From positions 1-40,719 of IMG/VR virus record IMGVR_UViG_3300030419_002795: DNA of 40,719 nt, one strand, 5' to 3'. The notes below the pieces were generated by a model, which did not search any database, had not been told where the DNA came from, and saw only the letters and a program-made list of their open reading frames with translations. The stretch's first letter is position 1. Each line of letters starts with the position of its first letter. Positions 21,356 to 27,701 of this stretch are shown piece by piece. The stretch comes from a virus. The translations under genes and the position numbers were made by a program.

Positions 21356-22429
21356 TCATTTACTCTTGTTCGCTTTGTTTAATTCTGATAACAATAATCT
21401 TCTATCTCTTTTTGAACACATATTGCTCTTGATGTAATCTAAAGAACAGTTAAAAGCAAGTTTTGGTGTTATTGCTCCTCTCTTGGTGTTCGTTGCATAA
21501 GTAGATAAAACAACATTGTCTTTGGTATAAGTTTTATTAGAGTTTTTTCTATCTAATGTCATGCTATCCCAACAAACAACCCTATTGTCTTTTTGTTTAG
21601 TTCCAAACTCACATCTTGGAATAACCATTTTAAGTTTTTTATCATAATAATCCCTTCCTTGTTGTTTGTGCATTAAATTAATAATGTCTACCCAATCCAC
21701 AAGAACTTTACCTAGTTTTTTTATTCTTGGTTTTCTCACAACCTTGCTTCCTTTTCCATACATTGCTTTATAATAACTTTCATTATGATATTTTCTATTT
21801 CTAGGATATCTTTTATTGTTTTCATCACAAAATATATATGAATATTCTTTCTCCATATTAACTCTCTTTTTAGCACTCTTTATTGTTCCCTTTGCTATCT
21901 GAATAATATTTCCTGATGTTATTTTAGTTATAGGAATCCATTTCCCATTCTCTTTAAATTGTGTATTTACAGGAACAAACCATTTTGTTTTATGTGCAAT
22001 TTCTATTGCTAGTTGTACAGCTTTTGTTTGTCTTTTTGTTTTACCATTTCTGCTTAGACTCCTTCTTCTGTCAAAATAAATCATTTTGGTCAGCTTGTCT
22101 TTTTTTTCTAAAAATACTAATTTTTTCTTTCTGCCTTTTGACTTCCTTTTGTTTGGGCAAGAATCAAATGCTTCCTTGAAAAAATAATATTCTTCATCAA
22201 AGTTCCAATGTTTGTTTTGAAACTCAATATCTTTTTTGCTTAATTCTCCAACTGCTCTTTTATATAAGGTTTTATCTTTATAATCAAATAGAGATATATT
22301 TTCTTTAAGGGGGCATGAATGACCATATTTTCTATAAAATTTTCCTAGTTCTATTGTTTTAGACTTAATATAATTTTCTGCTCCTTTATAACCTTCTCTA
22401 CCTTTTCTTTTTTTATTTTTCTCTCTCAA
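21356..22429 (-). CDS. HNH-type endonuclease with basic N-terminus
   Basis: 357 residues, TTG start at 22427-22429 with AAGGAG 6 bases before. The first 240 residues are Lys/Arg-rich and unknown. The C-terminal 110 residues carry V-V-C-W-D-S-M-T-L-D-R-K-N-S-N-K-T-Y-T-K-D-N-V-V, then Y-A-T-N-T-K-R-G: the D-R-x3-x-K-x-Y-x-x-x-N-V layout of phage HNH/homing-type nucleases. An upstream C-E-F-G-T-K-Q may replace the usual CxxC. The zinc-binding cysteines are incomplete. It may cleave DNA or be a homing nuclease standing alone; the substrate is unknown. Confidence 0.65.
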   Translation of the reverse strand: MREKNKKRKGREGYKGAENYIKSKTIELGKFYRKYGHSCPLKENISLFDYKDKTLYKRAVGELSKKDIEFQNKHWNFDEEYYFFKEAFDSCPNKRKSKGRKKKLVFLEKKDKLTKMIYFDRRRSLSRNGKTKRQTKAVQLAIEIAHKTKWFVPVNTQFKENGKWIPITKITSGNIIQIAKGTIKSAKKRVNMEKEYSYIFCDENNKRYPRNRKYHNESYYKAMYGKGSKVVRKPRIKKLGKVLVDWVDIINLMHKQQGRDYYDKKLKMVIPRCEFGTKQKDNRVVCWDSMTLDRKNSNKTYTKDNVVLSTYATNTKRGAITPKLAFNCSLDYIKSNMCSKRDRRLLLSELNKANKSK

Positions 22430-22447
22430 TTCTGTCTCCTTATTTTG

Positions 22448-22468
22448 TTAACATTTACTTTTTTGACT
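22448..22468 (+). promoter_or_regulatory. GTTAAC-N8-TTTTGAC box (11)
   Basis: Plus-strand GTTAAC ATTTACTT TTTTGAC TTTAC. It encodes part of the V-K-S-K-K-stop end of the 22455 gene and precedes AAGGAG of the HNH gene. Confidence 0.8.
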
Positions 22469-22808
22469 TTACTTTAGGACATAGCGTATCTGCGTTCCTC
22501 ATAATGAGTTCCTCATTCCACTCAATAGGATTACAATATAAATTTTCAACCTCTTTAACATATTCATTATTATTTAATGAATAATCGCTTATCCAAGAAA
22601 TATCGGTTTTGTTATATTCATTATTAAAGACAATATATCCTAGTTGGTCATTAAACCAATTAGACCCTTTTTTATATATAACGATATAACCCATGTAATT
22701 AAATTTGAAAATATCTCTTTTATTAATAAATTCACCATCTATTGTGATTTTATGTTTTAAGCCATATTTTTTTAAGATTTCTTTAATTTTTGTATAAGTG
22801 TTTTTCAT
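22455..22808 (-). CDS. Small protein with C-N-P-I-E-W-N motif
   Basis: 117 residues. Aromatic strand-rich body (F-K-F-N-Y-M-G-Y-I-V-I-Y-K-K-G-S-N-W-F, Q-L-G-Y-I-V-F-N-N-E-Y), then N-L-Y-C-N-P-I-E-W-N-E-E-L-I. The same C-N-P-I-E-W-N motif, from 20 identical DNA bases, is in the 30853-31071 protein. The -10 is six bases before ATG, so the mRNA should be leaderless. Function unknown. Confidence 0.65.
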   Translation of the reverse strand: MKNTYTKIKEILKKYGLKHKITIDGEFINKRDIFKFNYMGYIVIYKKGSNWFNDQLGYIVFNNEYNKTDISWISDYSLNNNEYVKEVENLYCNPIEWNEELIMRNADTLCPKVKSKK

Positions 22809-23195
22809 AAGCGTATTATAACATTTTTAAAACATAAATACAAGAAAATAAATATTTATTTTCAATCAATAAATAAGTGTTGTTGTTGCTGTATATTTGT
22901 TGGTAGGAATAGCGTTTTGCCATGCTTGTGTGTAAGTTATTGATTTATATAGATATTTTCCCCTTTATTTTGCCCTTAAAAAATTTTCCATGATATATTG
23001 TTCATCAAACTTGATTTTAGAGCCAAATTCGAGCTTACAGGAAGCGTTTTTTTTATTCATTAAGGATAGACTGTAATTCACTAGCTCACCGACTAGAAGT
23101 TTTGCATTTCCATTTGCAATAGCAATAATGTCTCACTAGTAAGATATTGTTGCCAACTAAAATTAGTGTGTCATTACAACCTATCCCATTACCCA
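22809..23195. other. Interval with promoter and possible gene remnant
   Basis: It holds promoter E at its left. On the minus strand 22965-23132 is open (56 codons), with L-L-V-G-E-L-V-N-Y-S-L-S-L-M-N-K-K then K-L-E-F-G-S-K-I-K-F-D-E-Q; the only standard start upstream of its Met codons is a GTG at 23079-23081. Another frame just before it reads E-T-L-L-L-L-Q-M-E-M-Q. This could be a small gene with a GTG start or a decayed, frameshifted gene. No box or terminator seen. Confidence 0.4.
22815..22834 (-). promoter_or_regulatory. Extended -10 promoter (E), leaderless
   Basis: Minus strand TTTTAAAAATG-T-TATAAT-ACGCTT-ATG, TATAAT at 22815-22820. It is a diverged member of the shared promoter family. 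The spacing places the transcription start on the A of ATG 22808. Confidence 0.7.
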
Positions 23196-23486
23196 TTATG
23201 TTTGCTCGTAATTTTTTATTTTTTCTTCTAGTTCTTTCAACCTATCGTTTTTCTTTTTGTTGTAGTCTTTTTGATAAGCTAGTCTTACTTCTCTATTCTT
23301 TGTGTATCTTTCTTTTTGTTTTTTCAATCTTAGCTTTCTTTCTCTATCGCTTTCTTCGTTTCTTCTTTCTTTAAAACTATCTAGCAAAATCTTTTTTTCT
23401 TCTTCATTCAAAGAAGCATATCTGTTTCTTTGTTTTTCTTTTATTTTTTCTGCATTTTTTTTATAATAATCACTCCAATAACTCAT
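23196..23486 (-). CDS. Basic coiled-coil protein
   Basis: 96 residues, about 40 percent Lys/Arg/Glu: M-S-Y-W-S-D-Y-Y-K-K-N-A-E-K-I-K, then N-E-E-E-K-K-I-L-L-D-S-F-K-E-R-R and a C-terminal coiled coil. The W-x-D-Y-Y-K-K-N-x-E-K start occurs in small phage nucleic-acid-associated proteins. GGAGAAG before ATG; box 12 lies 17 bases upstream of the start. No catalytic motif. Confidence 0.65.
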   Translation of the reverse strand: MSYWSDYYKKNAEKIKEKQRNRYASLNEEEKKILLDSFKERRNEESDRERKLRLKKQKERYTKNREVRLAYQKDYNKKKNDRLKELEEKIKNYEQT

Positions 23487-23502
23487 TGCTCACTTCTCCT
23501 TT

Positions 23503-23523
23503 GTTAACATTTAATTTTTTGAC
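23503..23523 (+). promoter_or_regulatory. GTTAAC-N8-TTTTGAC box (12)
   Basis: Plus-strand GTTAAC ATTTAATT TTTTGAC TTTAT, between the TAG of 23531-23812 and AAGGAG of 23486. Confidence 0.8.
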
Positions 23524-23530
23524 TTTATAC

Positions 23531-23812
23531 CTAGAAAGGCATATTGTCCTCTATGTTCTCCTTTTTCTTAAAACCATTGTCTTTTTTATCTTCTTTTTTA
23601 TGTGTTATAAACTTCCTTCCTTCTTTTTCATTCAACCAAATAGAAATAGATTTTGGAGTAGCTCCTTCTCTTTCTATGTAATTGTTATTTTGAAAAATTG
23701 GATATCTTTTTCCTTCTGCTTCATATAACCTTTCGGCTTTGTCATACAACGCTTGTACTTCTTCTGCATATTTATCATTAATAAATAGGTTTTCAAAAAT
23801 TGGCTTATCCAT
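23531..23812 (-). CDS. Possible single-strand-binding-type protein with D-N-M-P-F tail
   Basis: 93 residues. D-K-A-E-R-L-Y-E-A-E-G-K-R-Y-P-I-F and P-K-S-I-S-I-W-L-N-E-K-E-G-R-K-F-I form the body; the end is E-N-I-E-D-N-M-P-F. Bacterial and phage SSB proteins end in an acidic D/E-x-x-P-F tip that recruits repair and replication proteins; this tail fits. The body is too short for a full OB fold, so this may be a reduced SSB or a protein that mimics the tail. It lies in the recombination gene block. Confidence 0.5.
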   Translation of the reverse strand: MDKPIFENLFINDKYAEEVQALYDKAERLYEAEGKRYPIFQNNNYIEREGATPKSISIWLNEKEGRKFITHKKEDKKDNGFKKKENIEDNMPF

Positions 23813-23959
23813 TTATGTCTCCTTTGTTGGTGTCGGTTTCATTGAGTTAAAATATTTTCTCGTTTCTTCAAACTCTCTTTTTAAGTGTTCTAACAAATAA
23901 CACATTCTCCTGTATCTTCTGCTAGACCAATTTATATTTTTTTTGTTTCTTTTTATCAT
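23813..23959 (-). CDS. Small basic protein
   Basis: 48 residues: M-I-K-R-N-K-K-N-I-N-W-S-S-R-R-Y-R-R-M-C then L-L-E-H-L-K-R-E-F-E-E-T-R-K. One or two helices, Arg/Lys-rich N-terminus. The end contains AAGGAG, the ribosome site of the next gene. Unknown function; likely DNA- or RNA-contacting. Confidence 0.55.
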   Translation of the reverse strand: MIKRNKKNINWSSRRYRRMCYLLEHLKREFEETRKYFNSMKPTPTKET

Positions 23960-23962
23960 TTT

Positions 23963-24178
23963 TTACTCTATTATTTCGTATTTATAGGGTCGCCATTTCG
24001 TCTTATCTTCATCTTCCTTTGTTCGTTCACTTACAACATATCTCTCATAAAAGTCATCTATTGTAAATTCGTTTTCAGGGTGCTTCTCCATACTATCTTT
24101 CCATTCCTTAAGTTTTTCATCATCTATGTCAATGTCATAGTCTTTATAAGCTCTTATTTTATATGTTGTCATCTTCAT
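23963..24178 (-). CDS. Small charged protein
   Basis: 71 residues (or 69 from the second ATG, which has better spacing to AAGGAG). T-Y-K-I-R-A-Y-K-D-Y-D-I-D-I-D-D then E-W-K-D-S-M-E-K-H-P. Likely a single beta/helix domain with an acidic C-terminus. Promoter-like TTATAA at about 24218 lies upstream. No family recognised. Confidence 0.6.
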   Translation of the reverse strand: MKMTTYKIRAYKDYDIDIDDEKLKEWKDSMEKHPENEFTIDDFYERYVVSERTKEDEDKTKWRPYKYEIIE

Positions 24179-24251
24179 TTACTCCTTTTTTTTATTAATC
24201 TATCATCAATCTTTTTATAATGCAAATTGTTTTTAAAGACATTAAAAAAAA

Positions 24252-24272
24252 GTTAACATTCTAATTTTTGAC
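24252..24272 (+). promoter_or_regulatory. GTTAAC-N8-TTTTGAC box (13)
   Basis: Plus-strand GTTAAC ATTCTAAT TTTTGAC TTTGC. It overlaps the last codons (S-K-V-K-N-stop) of the exonuclease gene. Confidence 0.8.
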
Positions 24273-24935
24273 TTTGCTTTCATAAACAAGTTTAATAGCA
24301 CTTTCTTTATCCCATTCTAATTTTTTAACTTCCTTTTCTAATTCTGTTATTGGAATTTTACCCAATAAAGCAAGAGAATATTCTTCCAACAACTCAATCA
24401 TGTAAAAAATAAATTCTTGGTTAATTGGTATTTCATATATTTTGGTGTGGTTTTCTCCAAAATTTATCAAGTGGGTTTTTTTAACTCGGTGCGGCAATTC
24501 TTCTCCTTCAAAAAACATATTAGCTATCATTTGTTGACCGAATATTTGGGGCAACCACCTAAAATCAAAACTTTCTTTGCATGACTTGTTTGTTAATGTG
24601 CTTTTCACTTCCAAAATGGTGTCCATTTGGCTATTGAAACCATCGGGGGTGCTGCTTATGCTGATTGTTTCTTTTTCGTCTAAATTTAACCAATTTGGTA
24701 TCAATAAAGACTCTTGTTGGCTGAGGACATATTTTGGCATATCTTTCTGCCACAATACCCATTCTGCGATTCCATGTTTTTCGTGCTTCAATCCATAGTT
24801 CACATATTTTTGTTGCCAAGAAGATATTTCGGTTGTCTCTCCTTTGGTGTCCATAAGACACATTTTTGCTCTTGGTACATAAGCACCAAAGCAATAGTTT
24901 CCAAACAAGCTACTGCGAAGGTTAAGATTTTTCAC
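24261..24935 (-). CDS. YqaJ-type viral recombinase exonuclease
   Basis: 224 residues. N-terminal Y-G-L-K-H-E-K-H-G-I-A-E-W matches the YqaJ/lambda-exo motif G-x-x-x-E; around residue 97 S-T-P-D-G-F, then T-I-L-E-V-K-S is the P-D-G...E-V-K nuclease core that binds metal. R-W-L-P-Q-I-F-G-Q-Q-M-I-A follows as the usual Q-x-Q helix. Such enzymes digest one strand of linear DNA to leave tails for annealing. The start overlaps the end of the annealing-protein gene, forming a Red-like pair. Confidence 0.8.
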   Translation of the reverse strand: MKNLNLRSSLFGNYCFGAYVPRAKMCLMDTKGETTEISSWQQKYVNYGLKHEKHGIAEWVLWQKDMPKYVLSQQESLLIPNWLNLDEKETISISSTPDGFNSQMDTILEVKSTLTNKSCKESFDFRWLPQIFGQQMIANMFFEGEELPHRVKKTHLINFGENHTKIYEIPINQEFIFYMIELLEEYSLALLGKIPITELEKEVKKLEWDKESAIKLVYESKVKN

Positions 24936-25425
24936 TTGCTTTTATTTCCTTTTTGTTTAGGTTTTTTACTTCTGCTACTGCTTTGGCTAGTTGTTCTTCT
25001 GTTGTGGTTTCAAACTCTCCAACTTCGTCTGCAAATTCCCATTTCCCTTCTTTTTTTACAACATCACTTTCTGAATAAAGCAGTCCACTCATTCCAACTA
25101 ATTTTAATATTACCCTGTCTTTTGCTCTCTTTTCTGCCATAGCAACAAAATAAGCTGAAACTGTGTTTTTTGGACTTGCTTCTCCAAAACTGCACTCGTG
25201 CCTGTCATGTAAGCTCCCACTACATTTGATTACTGCTAGTCTTTTTTCAGAATTGATTTCTATTATTTCAAAATCTAAATTTTTTATTCCTTCTTTGAGT
25301 GCTACTTTTTCACAAGCACTATGAAGAACTACAGGGTTGTTGTGGCAACTCCAATAGTCTTTGTCTGTTAACCCATATTTTTTATTAAACGCTTCTTGTT
25401 CAGGCGTATAATTAAATTTTGACAT
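24922..25425 (-). CDS. Single-strand annealing protein (Rad52/Erf-like)
   Basis: 167 residues. The central C-S-F-G-E-A-S-P-K-N, then A-Y-F-V-A-M-A-E-K-R-A-K-D-R-V-I-L-K, L-V-G-M-S-G is the A-x-K/R-A-x-x-R-A-L-x-x-x-G pattern of Rad52-type phage annealing proteins. An acidic tail follows (E-F-E-T-T-T-E-E-Q), typical for these. First gene of the early minus block with GGAG before ATG 25425. With the exonuclease it provides recombination and replication repair. Family choice is by motif, not alignment. Confidence 0.7.
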   Translation of the reverse strand: MSKFNYTPEQEAFNKKYGLTDKDYWSCHNNPVVLHSACEKVALKEGIKNLDFEIIEINSEKRLAVIKCSGSLHDRHECSFGEASPKNTVSAYFVAMAEKRAKDRVILKLVGMSGLLYSESDVVKKEGKWEFADEVGEFETTTEEQLAKAVAEVKNLNKKEIKASEKS

Positions 25426-25444
25426 CTTTTTCTCCTTGTTTTAA

Positions 25445-25496
25445 GAGAAGGGGGAAGATTGCTGTTTTTATGTAGAATACTACTCTTTCCCTTCTC
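25445..25496 (-). other. Long hairpin in the leader of the annealing gene
   Basis: Arms 25445-25458 and 25484-25496 pair over about 12-13 bp, with a 25-nt loop. There is no T-tract. A 5' mRNA structure able to affect stability or translation. Confidence 0.5.
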
Positions 25497-25520
25497 CATG
25501 ACTAAATCTAAATTGCAATT

Positions 25521-25537
25521 ACTATGTCAGTCATAGT
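25521..25537. promoter_or_regulatory. Palindromic operator candidate (left)
   Basis: ACTATG-TCAGT-CATAGT, a 6-bp perfect inverted repeat, with flanking ATT/AAT nearly symmetric. It shares ACTAT with the right-hand pair. Confidence 0.45.
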
Positions 25538-25661
25538 GTAATTACAGATTAACAATAATATAAATATTTACAGATTGCAAGTAAATTAGTAAAAAAATTA
25601 TATTGACTTTATATTAATTATAGATAACTATGTATATGTATAATAATATATATATACACAT

Positions 25662-25695
25662 ATAGTTATAATTAACTATTAGTTATAAATAACTA
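25662..25695. promoter_or_regulatory. Two adjacent palindromes before the rightward operon
   Basis: ATAGTTA-TAAT-TAACTAT (25662-25679) directly followed by TAGTTAT-AA-ATAACTA (25680-25695). A third half-related site TAGATAACTAT is at 25621-25631. Their spacing and closeness to the RBS (AAGGAG at 25707) fit operators for a Cro/CI-like dimer. Confidence 0.6.
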
Positions 25696-25717
25696 TAATA
25701 AGTAACAAGGAGTAAGA

Positions 25718-26179
25718 ATGAAGGAAGAAGAATTTAAAAAATTCATGGGGGTTGTTGATGAAGCATACCCAAAACAAAGAAATCTAAACATCATTCAAAA
25801 GGGGTTTTTTTGGTTGGCTTTAAGAGACTATTCTCTTGAAGAATGTATCAAAGCATTTTCAATACACACACAACAAAGCGAATGGAAACCACAAGTTTGC
25901 GATATCATAAACAAGCTAAGTGATGATACTGAAATAAAAAAACTACTGCTTGATTTTTTTAATCGTAAAGAAATTAAAGATGAAACAGGGATTGAAGTAT
26001 TTAGAATTATGGGGGGAGAAAGACTTAGAAGAACTTGTGAAAACGATTATGAAAAAATAGAAGAAAAGTTTGTTGAGCTTTACAAAAGCAAAAAAACAAA
26101 AGAAAAGTTTGAAGAACTGCCGAACAAGGTTAAACAAAAACTAATAGGAATAGAGGAGAAAGATGATGACAATAGTTAG
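25718..26179 (+). CDS. Helicase-loader-like replication protein
   Basis: 153 residues. F-K-K-F-M-G-V-V-D-E-A-Y-P-K-Q, then F-W-L-A-L-R-D-Y-S-L-E-E-C-I-K-A-F and Q-Q-S-E-W-K-P-Q-V-C-D-I-I-N-K-L is the helical pattern (F...YP...W...L.dy....v..A...h....W.P....I) of G39P/DnaI-type loaders. The C-terminus is charged. It opens the rightward operon with AAGGAG 5 bases before ATG. It would bring the host DnaB-like helicase to phage DNA; no phage helicase is seen. Confidence 0.55.
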   Translation: MKEEEFKKFMGVVDEAYPKQRNLNIIQKGFFWLALRDYSLEECIKAFSIHTQQSEWKPQVCDIINKLSDDTEIKKLLLDFFNRKEIKDETGIEVFRIMGGERLRRTCENDYEKIEEKFVELYKSKKTKEKFEELPNKVKQKLIGIEEKDDDNS

Positions 26180-26381
26180 AACAATAATTTATAAAGGTGG
26201 TTTAGAAAATAATTACGAGCCATACTACCAAGACACAACAACATTGAGTATGGAAGATTGGATTATCCAGCATAACGAAGATAGAGGAGCAGATATCAAT
26301 GATAAGGATTGTCTTTTGCCTGAAACCTCAGCTTTATGGGAAGATGAAAATCAGTTTATAGTGCATGAAACCGAAATATAG
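26163..26381 (+). CDS. Small acidic protein, unknown
   Basis: 72 residues; a start one codon later (26166) is equally possible. T-I-V-R-T-I-I-Y-K-G-G-L-E-N-N-Y-E, then W-I-I-Q-H-N-E-D-R-G-A-D. It overlaps the loader end by 17 bases, with GAGGAG before. Begins like the next gene (R-V-I-V-Y-K-I-V). Function unknown. Confidence 0.6.
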   Translation: MMTIVRTIIYKGGLENNYEPYYQDTTTLSMEDWIIQHNEDRGADINDKDCLLPETSALWEDENQFIVHETEI

Positions 26382-26395
26382 GAGAAGAAAAGAAA

Positions 26396-26533
26396 ATGAG
26401 AGTTATAGTTTATAAAATTGTAAGAGTAGATGACAATGATGAAGATTGGCATGACACAGCTATTCAATCAGCTACAGAAGATGTATCAGACTTTGACGCA
26501 GAAGAAATAGAAACTTTTGTTGAACAAAATTAA
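26396..26533 (+). CDS. Small acidic protein related in start to its neighbour
   Basis: 45 residues: M-R-V-I-V-Y-K-I-V-R-V-D-D-N-D-E-D-W-H, then D-F-D-A-E-E-I-E-T-F-V-E-Q-N. GGAGAAG before ATG 26396. The I-V-Y-K-I/R-T-I-I-Y-K start suggests it and the 26163 gene may derive from one ancestor. Unknown role. Confidence 0.6.
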   Translation: MRVIVYKIVRVDDNDEDWHDTAIQSATEDVSDFDAEEIETFVEQN

Positions 26534-26545
26534 GAGGAGAAAGAG

Positions 26546-26575
26546 ATGTATCCAATAGAGGAGAAAAACAAATGA
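26546..26575 (+). CDS. Possible nine-codon mini-gene
   Basis: M-Y-P-I-E-E-K-N-K, with AGAGGAG before it and its TGA overlapping the next ATG. It may be translated only to couple ribosomes to the next gene; it may also be chance. Confidence 0.25.
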   Translation: MYPIEEKNK

Positions 26576-26694
26576 GTAGAGAAGAATTTTTTAGTTGGTT
26601 AAACACTTGTCCAAGTCATAAATGGAACACCACCATTGATGAACATGGATATATAACTGTAGATTTTACAATAGATGAGGAAGAAGATGATTAA
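26572..26694 (+). CDS. Small F-x-x-W-x-x-T-C-P family protein
   Basis: 40 residues: E-E-F-F-S-W-L-N-T-C-P-S-H-K-W, then D-E-H-G-Y-I-T-V-D-F. Same family as the protein at 20199-20378 (F-L-D-W-I-K-T-C-P). GGAG 9 bases before ATG, and the end overlaps the next start by 8 bases. Function unknown. Confidence 0.6.
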   Translation: MSREEFFSWLNTCPSHKWNTTIDEHGYITVDFTIDEEEDD

Positions 26695-27040
26695 ACTTGG
26701 TGATGAAATGCTTGAAAAGGCAGTACATAAAATATCAGAACTTGGTCAGGAACTCTCCATTCACGAATCGAATTATGAGAAATACACTCTTGAAATGAAG
26801 CACGAAAGAGATTTAGCTTTAATATCTTTACAAGACAAGCAAATGACACAAAAAGAAAAAGAAGCATGGGCAAACACACAACCCCAAGTTTGCCAATACA
26901 TAAAAAAGATTTGTGAAGCAAAGAAACAATACATTGCTTTGCGACACAAAATTAAGTCTGCCGAACTATTTTGTGATTTATTTAGAACTCAATCTGCAAA
27001 TATTCGTAGAGAGAAGAAATTTTATCAAGAGTTAAGTTAA
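26687..27040 (+). CDS. Coiled-coil protein of the replication operon
   Basis: 117 residues from ATG 26687, favoured over 26675 by GAGGAAG spacing. Long helices: E-K-A-V-H-K-I-S-E-L-G-Q-E-L-S, K-H-E-R-D-L-A-L-I-S-L-Q-D-K-Q, then A-K-K-Q-Y-I-A-L-R-H-K-I-K-S-A-E and I-R-R-E-K-K-F-Y. The last part is the pattern of phage proteins often encoded near recombination genes; mediator-like role possible but unproven. Confidence 0.6.
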   Translation: MIKLGDEMLEKAVHKISELGQELSIHESNYEKYTLEMKHERDLALISLQDKQMTQKEKEAWANTQPQVCQYIKKICEAKKQYIALRHKIKSAELFCDLFRTQSANIRREKKFYQELS

Positions 27041-27055
27041 ACACAGGAGAAAATA

Positions 27056-27325
27056 ATGGAAAAAACAAGCCAACAATTAAGAATCCTTAGAGAATTTTTA
27101 AAAGGTAGAAAACTAACTTTTAATAGTGCTAGGGATATTTCAGGTAGCAATTACCCAATAAAGAGAATATCTGAGTTGAAAGAAAATGGCTACCCAATTC
27201 AAGATACATGGGTAGAAAAGACAAATAAACCTAGATACAAAAAATATTGGATTGGAAAAGAAGATATTAAATCAATAATGTCTGGGTATAGTGTATTCCC
27301 TCTTTTCCTTGATGATGAGGAGTAG
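27056..27325 (+). CDS. Winged-helix/HTH protein
   Basis: 89 residues. Q-Q-L-R-I-L-R-E-F-L-K-G-R-K-L-T, then I-K-R-I-S-E-L-K-E-N-G-Y-P-I-Q-D and K-Y-W-I match the HTH_39-type phage domain (ILxxL...G.....ARDI....R-I-S-E-L-x-x-x-G-Y-P-I). Such proteins bind DNA as regulators. GGAG 7 bases before ATG. Confidence 0.7.
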   Translation: MEKTSQQLRILREFLKGRKLTFNSARDISGSNYPIKRISELKENGYPIQDTWVEKTNKPRYKKYWIGKEDIKSIMSGYSVFPLFLDDEE

Positions 27326-27328
27326 ATT

Positions 27329-27592
27329 ATGGGAAATATACTAGACGAATATTTTAAAGATGAAAAAGACTTAGAAAATTATGTTGAAAATTCCCTGAAA
27401 GAGCAAGACCAAGCAATAATGAGGTTGTCTAGGCAAAGGAAAATGGTGTCTAACGCTTTAGATAGTTTGTCTGCCCTTAAGGTAAATTATTCATCTTCTA
27501 TCGGCAAAAAAGAGCATAGAGAAATAAATAGAGTTGTAGATAGGCTGAGAGAATGGCTACTAGATATAGACAAATTATTAGAAGTAATATAA
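27329..27592 (+). CDS. Small helical protein, last of the first rightward operon
   Basis: 87 residues, coiled coil (S-L-K-E-Q-D-Q-A-I-M-R-L-S-R-Q-R-K, then S-N-A-L-D-S-L-S-A-L-K-V-N). GAGGAG before ATG, followed by a strong terminator. Unknown function. Confidence 0.6.
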   Translation: MGNILDEYFKDEKDLENYVENSLKEQDQAIMRLSRQRKMVSNALDSLSALKVNYSSSIGKKEHREINRVVDRLREWLLDIDKLLEVI

Positions 27593-27617
27593 TATAAAAA
27601 AATACTTTATTTAGACT

Positions 27618-27662
27618 GTTCGGCATAAGTTTGTATACTTTCCTTGTGTCGAACTTTTTTTT
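27618..27662 (+). terminator. Strong terminator of the first rightward operon
   Basis: GTTCGGCATAAG (27618-27629) pairs with CTTGTGTCGAAC (27643-27654) over 12 bp with two G-U pairs, then eight T. It ends the 25718-27592 operon. Confidence 0.9.
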
Positions 27663-27677
27663 ATATATATAAAAATT

Positions 27678-27698
27678 GTTAACATTCAAAATTTTGAC
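27678..27698 (+). promoter_or_regulatory. GTTAAC-N8-TTTTGAC box (14)
   Basis: Plus-strand GTTAAC ATTCAAAA TTTTGAC, ending three bases before the ATG of the HNH-like gene. It is the only box ahead of a plus-strand gene and lies in opposite relation to transcription from most others. Confidence 0.8.
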
Positions 27699-27701
27699 CT
27701 T

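Larger units (their letters stand above)
25426..25717. promoter_or_regulatory. Divergent early promoter and operator region
   Basis: This interval separates the leftward recombination genes from the rightward loader operon. Near the right gene there is TTGACT at 25603-25608 and TATAAT at 25639-25644 (not at an ideal distance), then three ATAACTAT/ATAGTTA elements. A long GAGAAGGGGGAAGA / TCTTTCCCTTCTC inverted repeat (25445-25496) lies in the leader of the leftward gene. The AT-rich core could also be an origin. Confidence 0.65.

Noticed and set aside
15486-24272. GTTAAC-N8-TTTTGAC boxes as ordinary plus-strand sigma70 promoters (TTGACT as -35)
   Set aside because: No TATAAT-like hexamer lies 16-18 bases after TTGACT at the copies checked (18579, 19174, 22448), and almost no plus-strand genes follow.
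24631-24894. Second minus-strand frame inside the exonuclease gene
   Set aside because: It overlaps the well-supported exonuclease in another frame and has no ribosome site.
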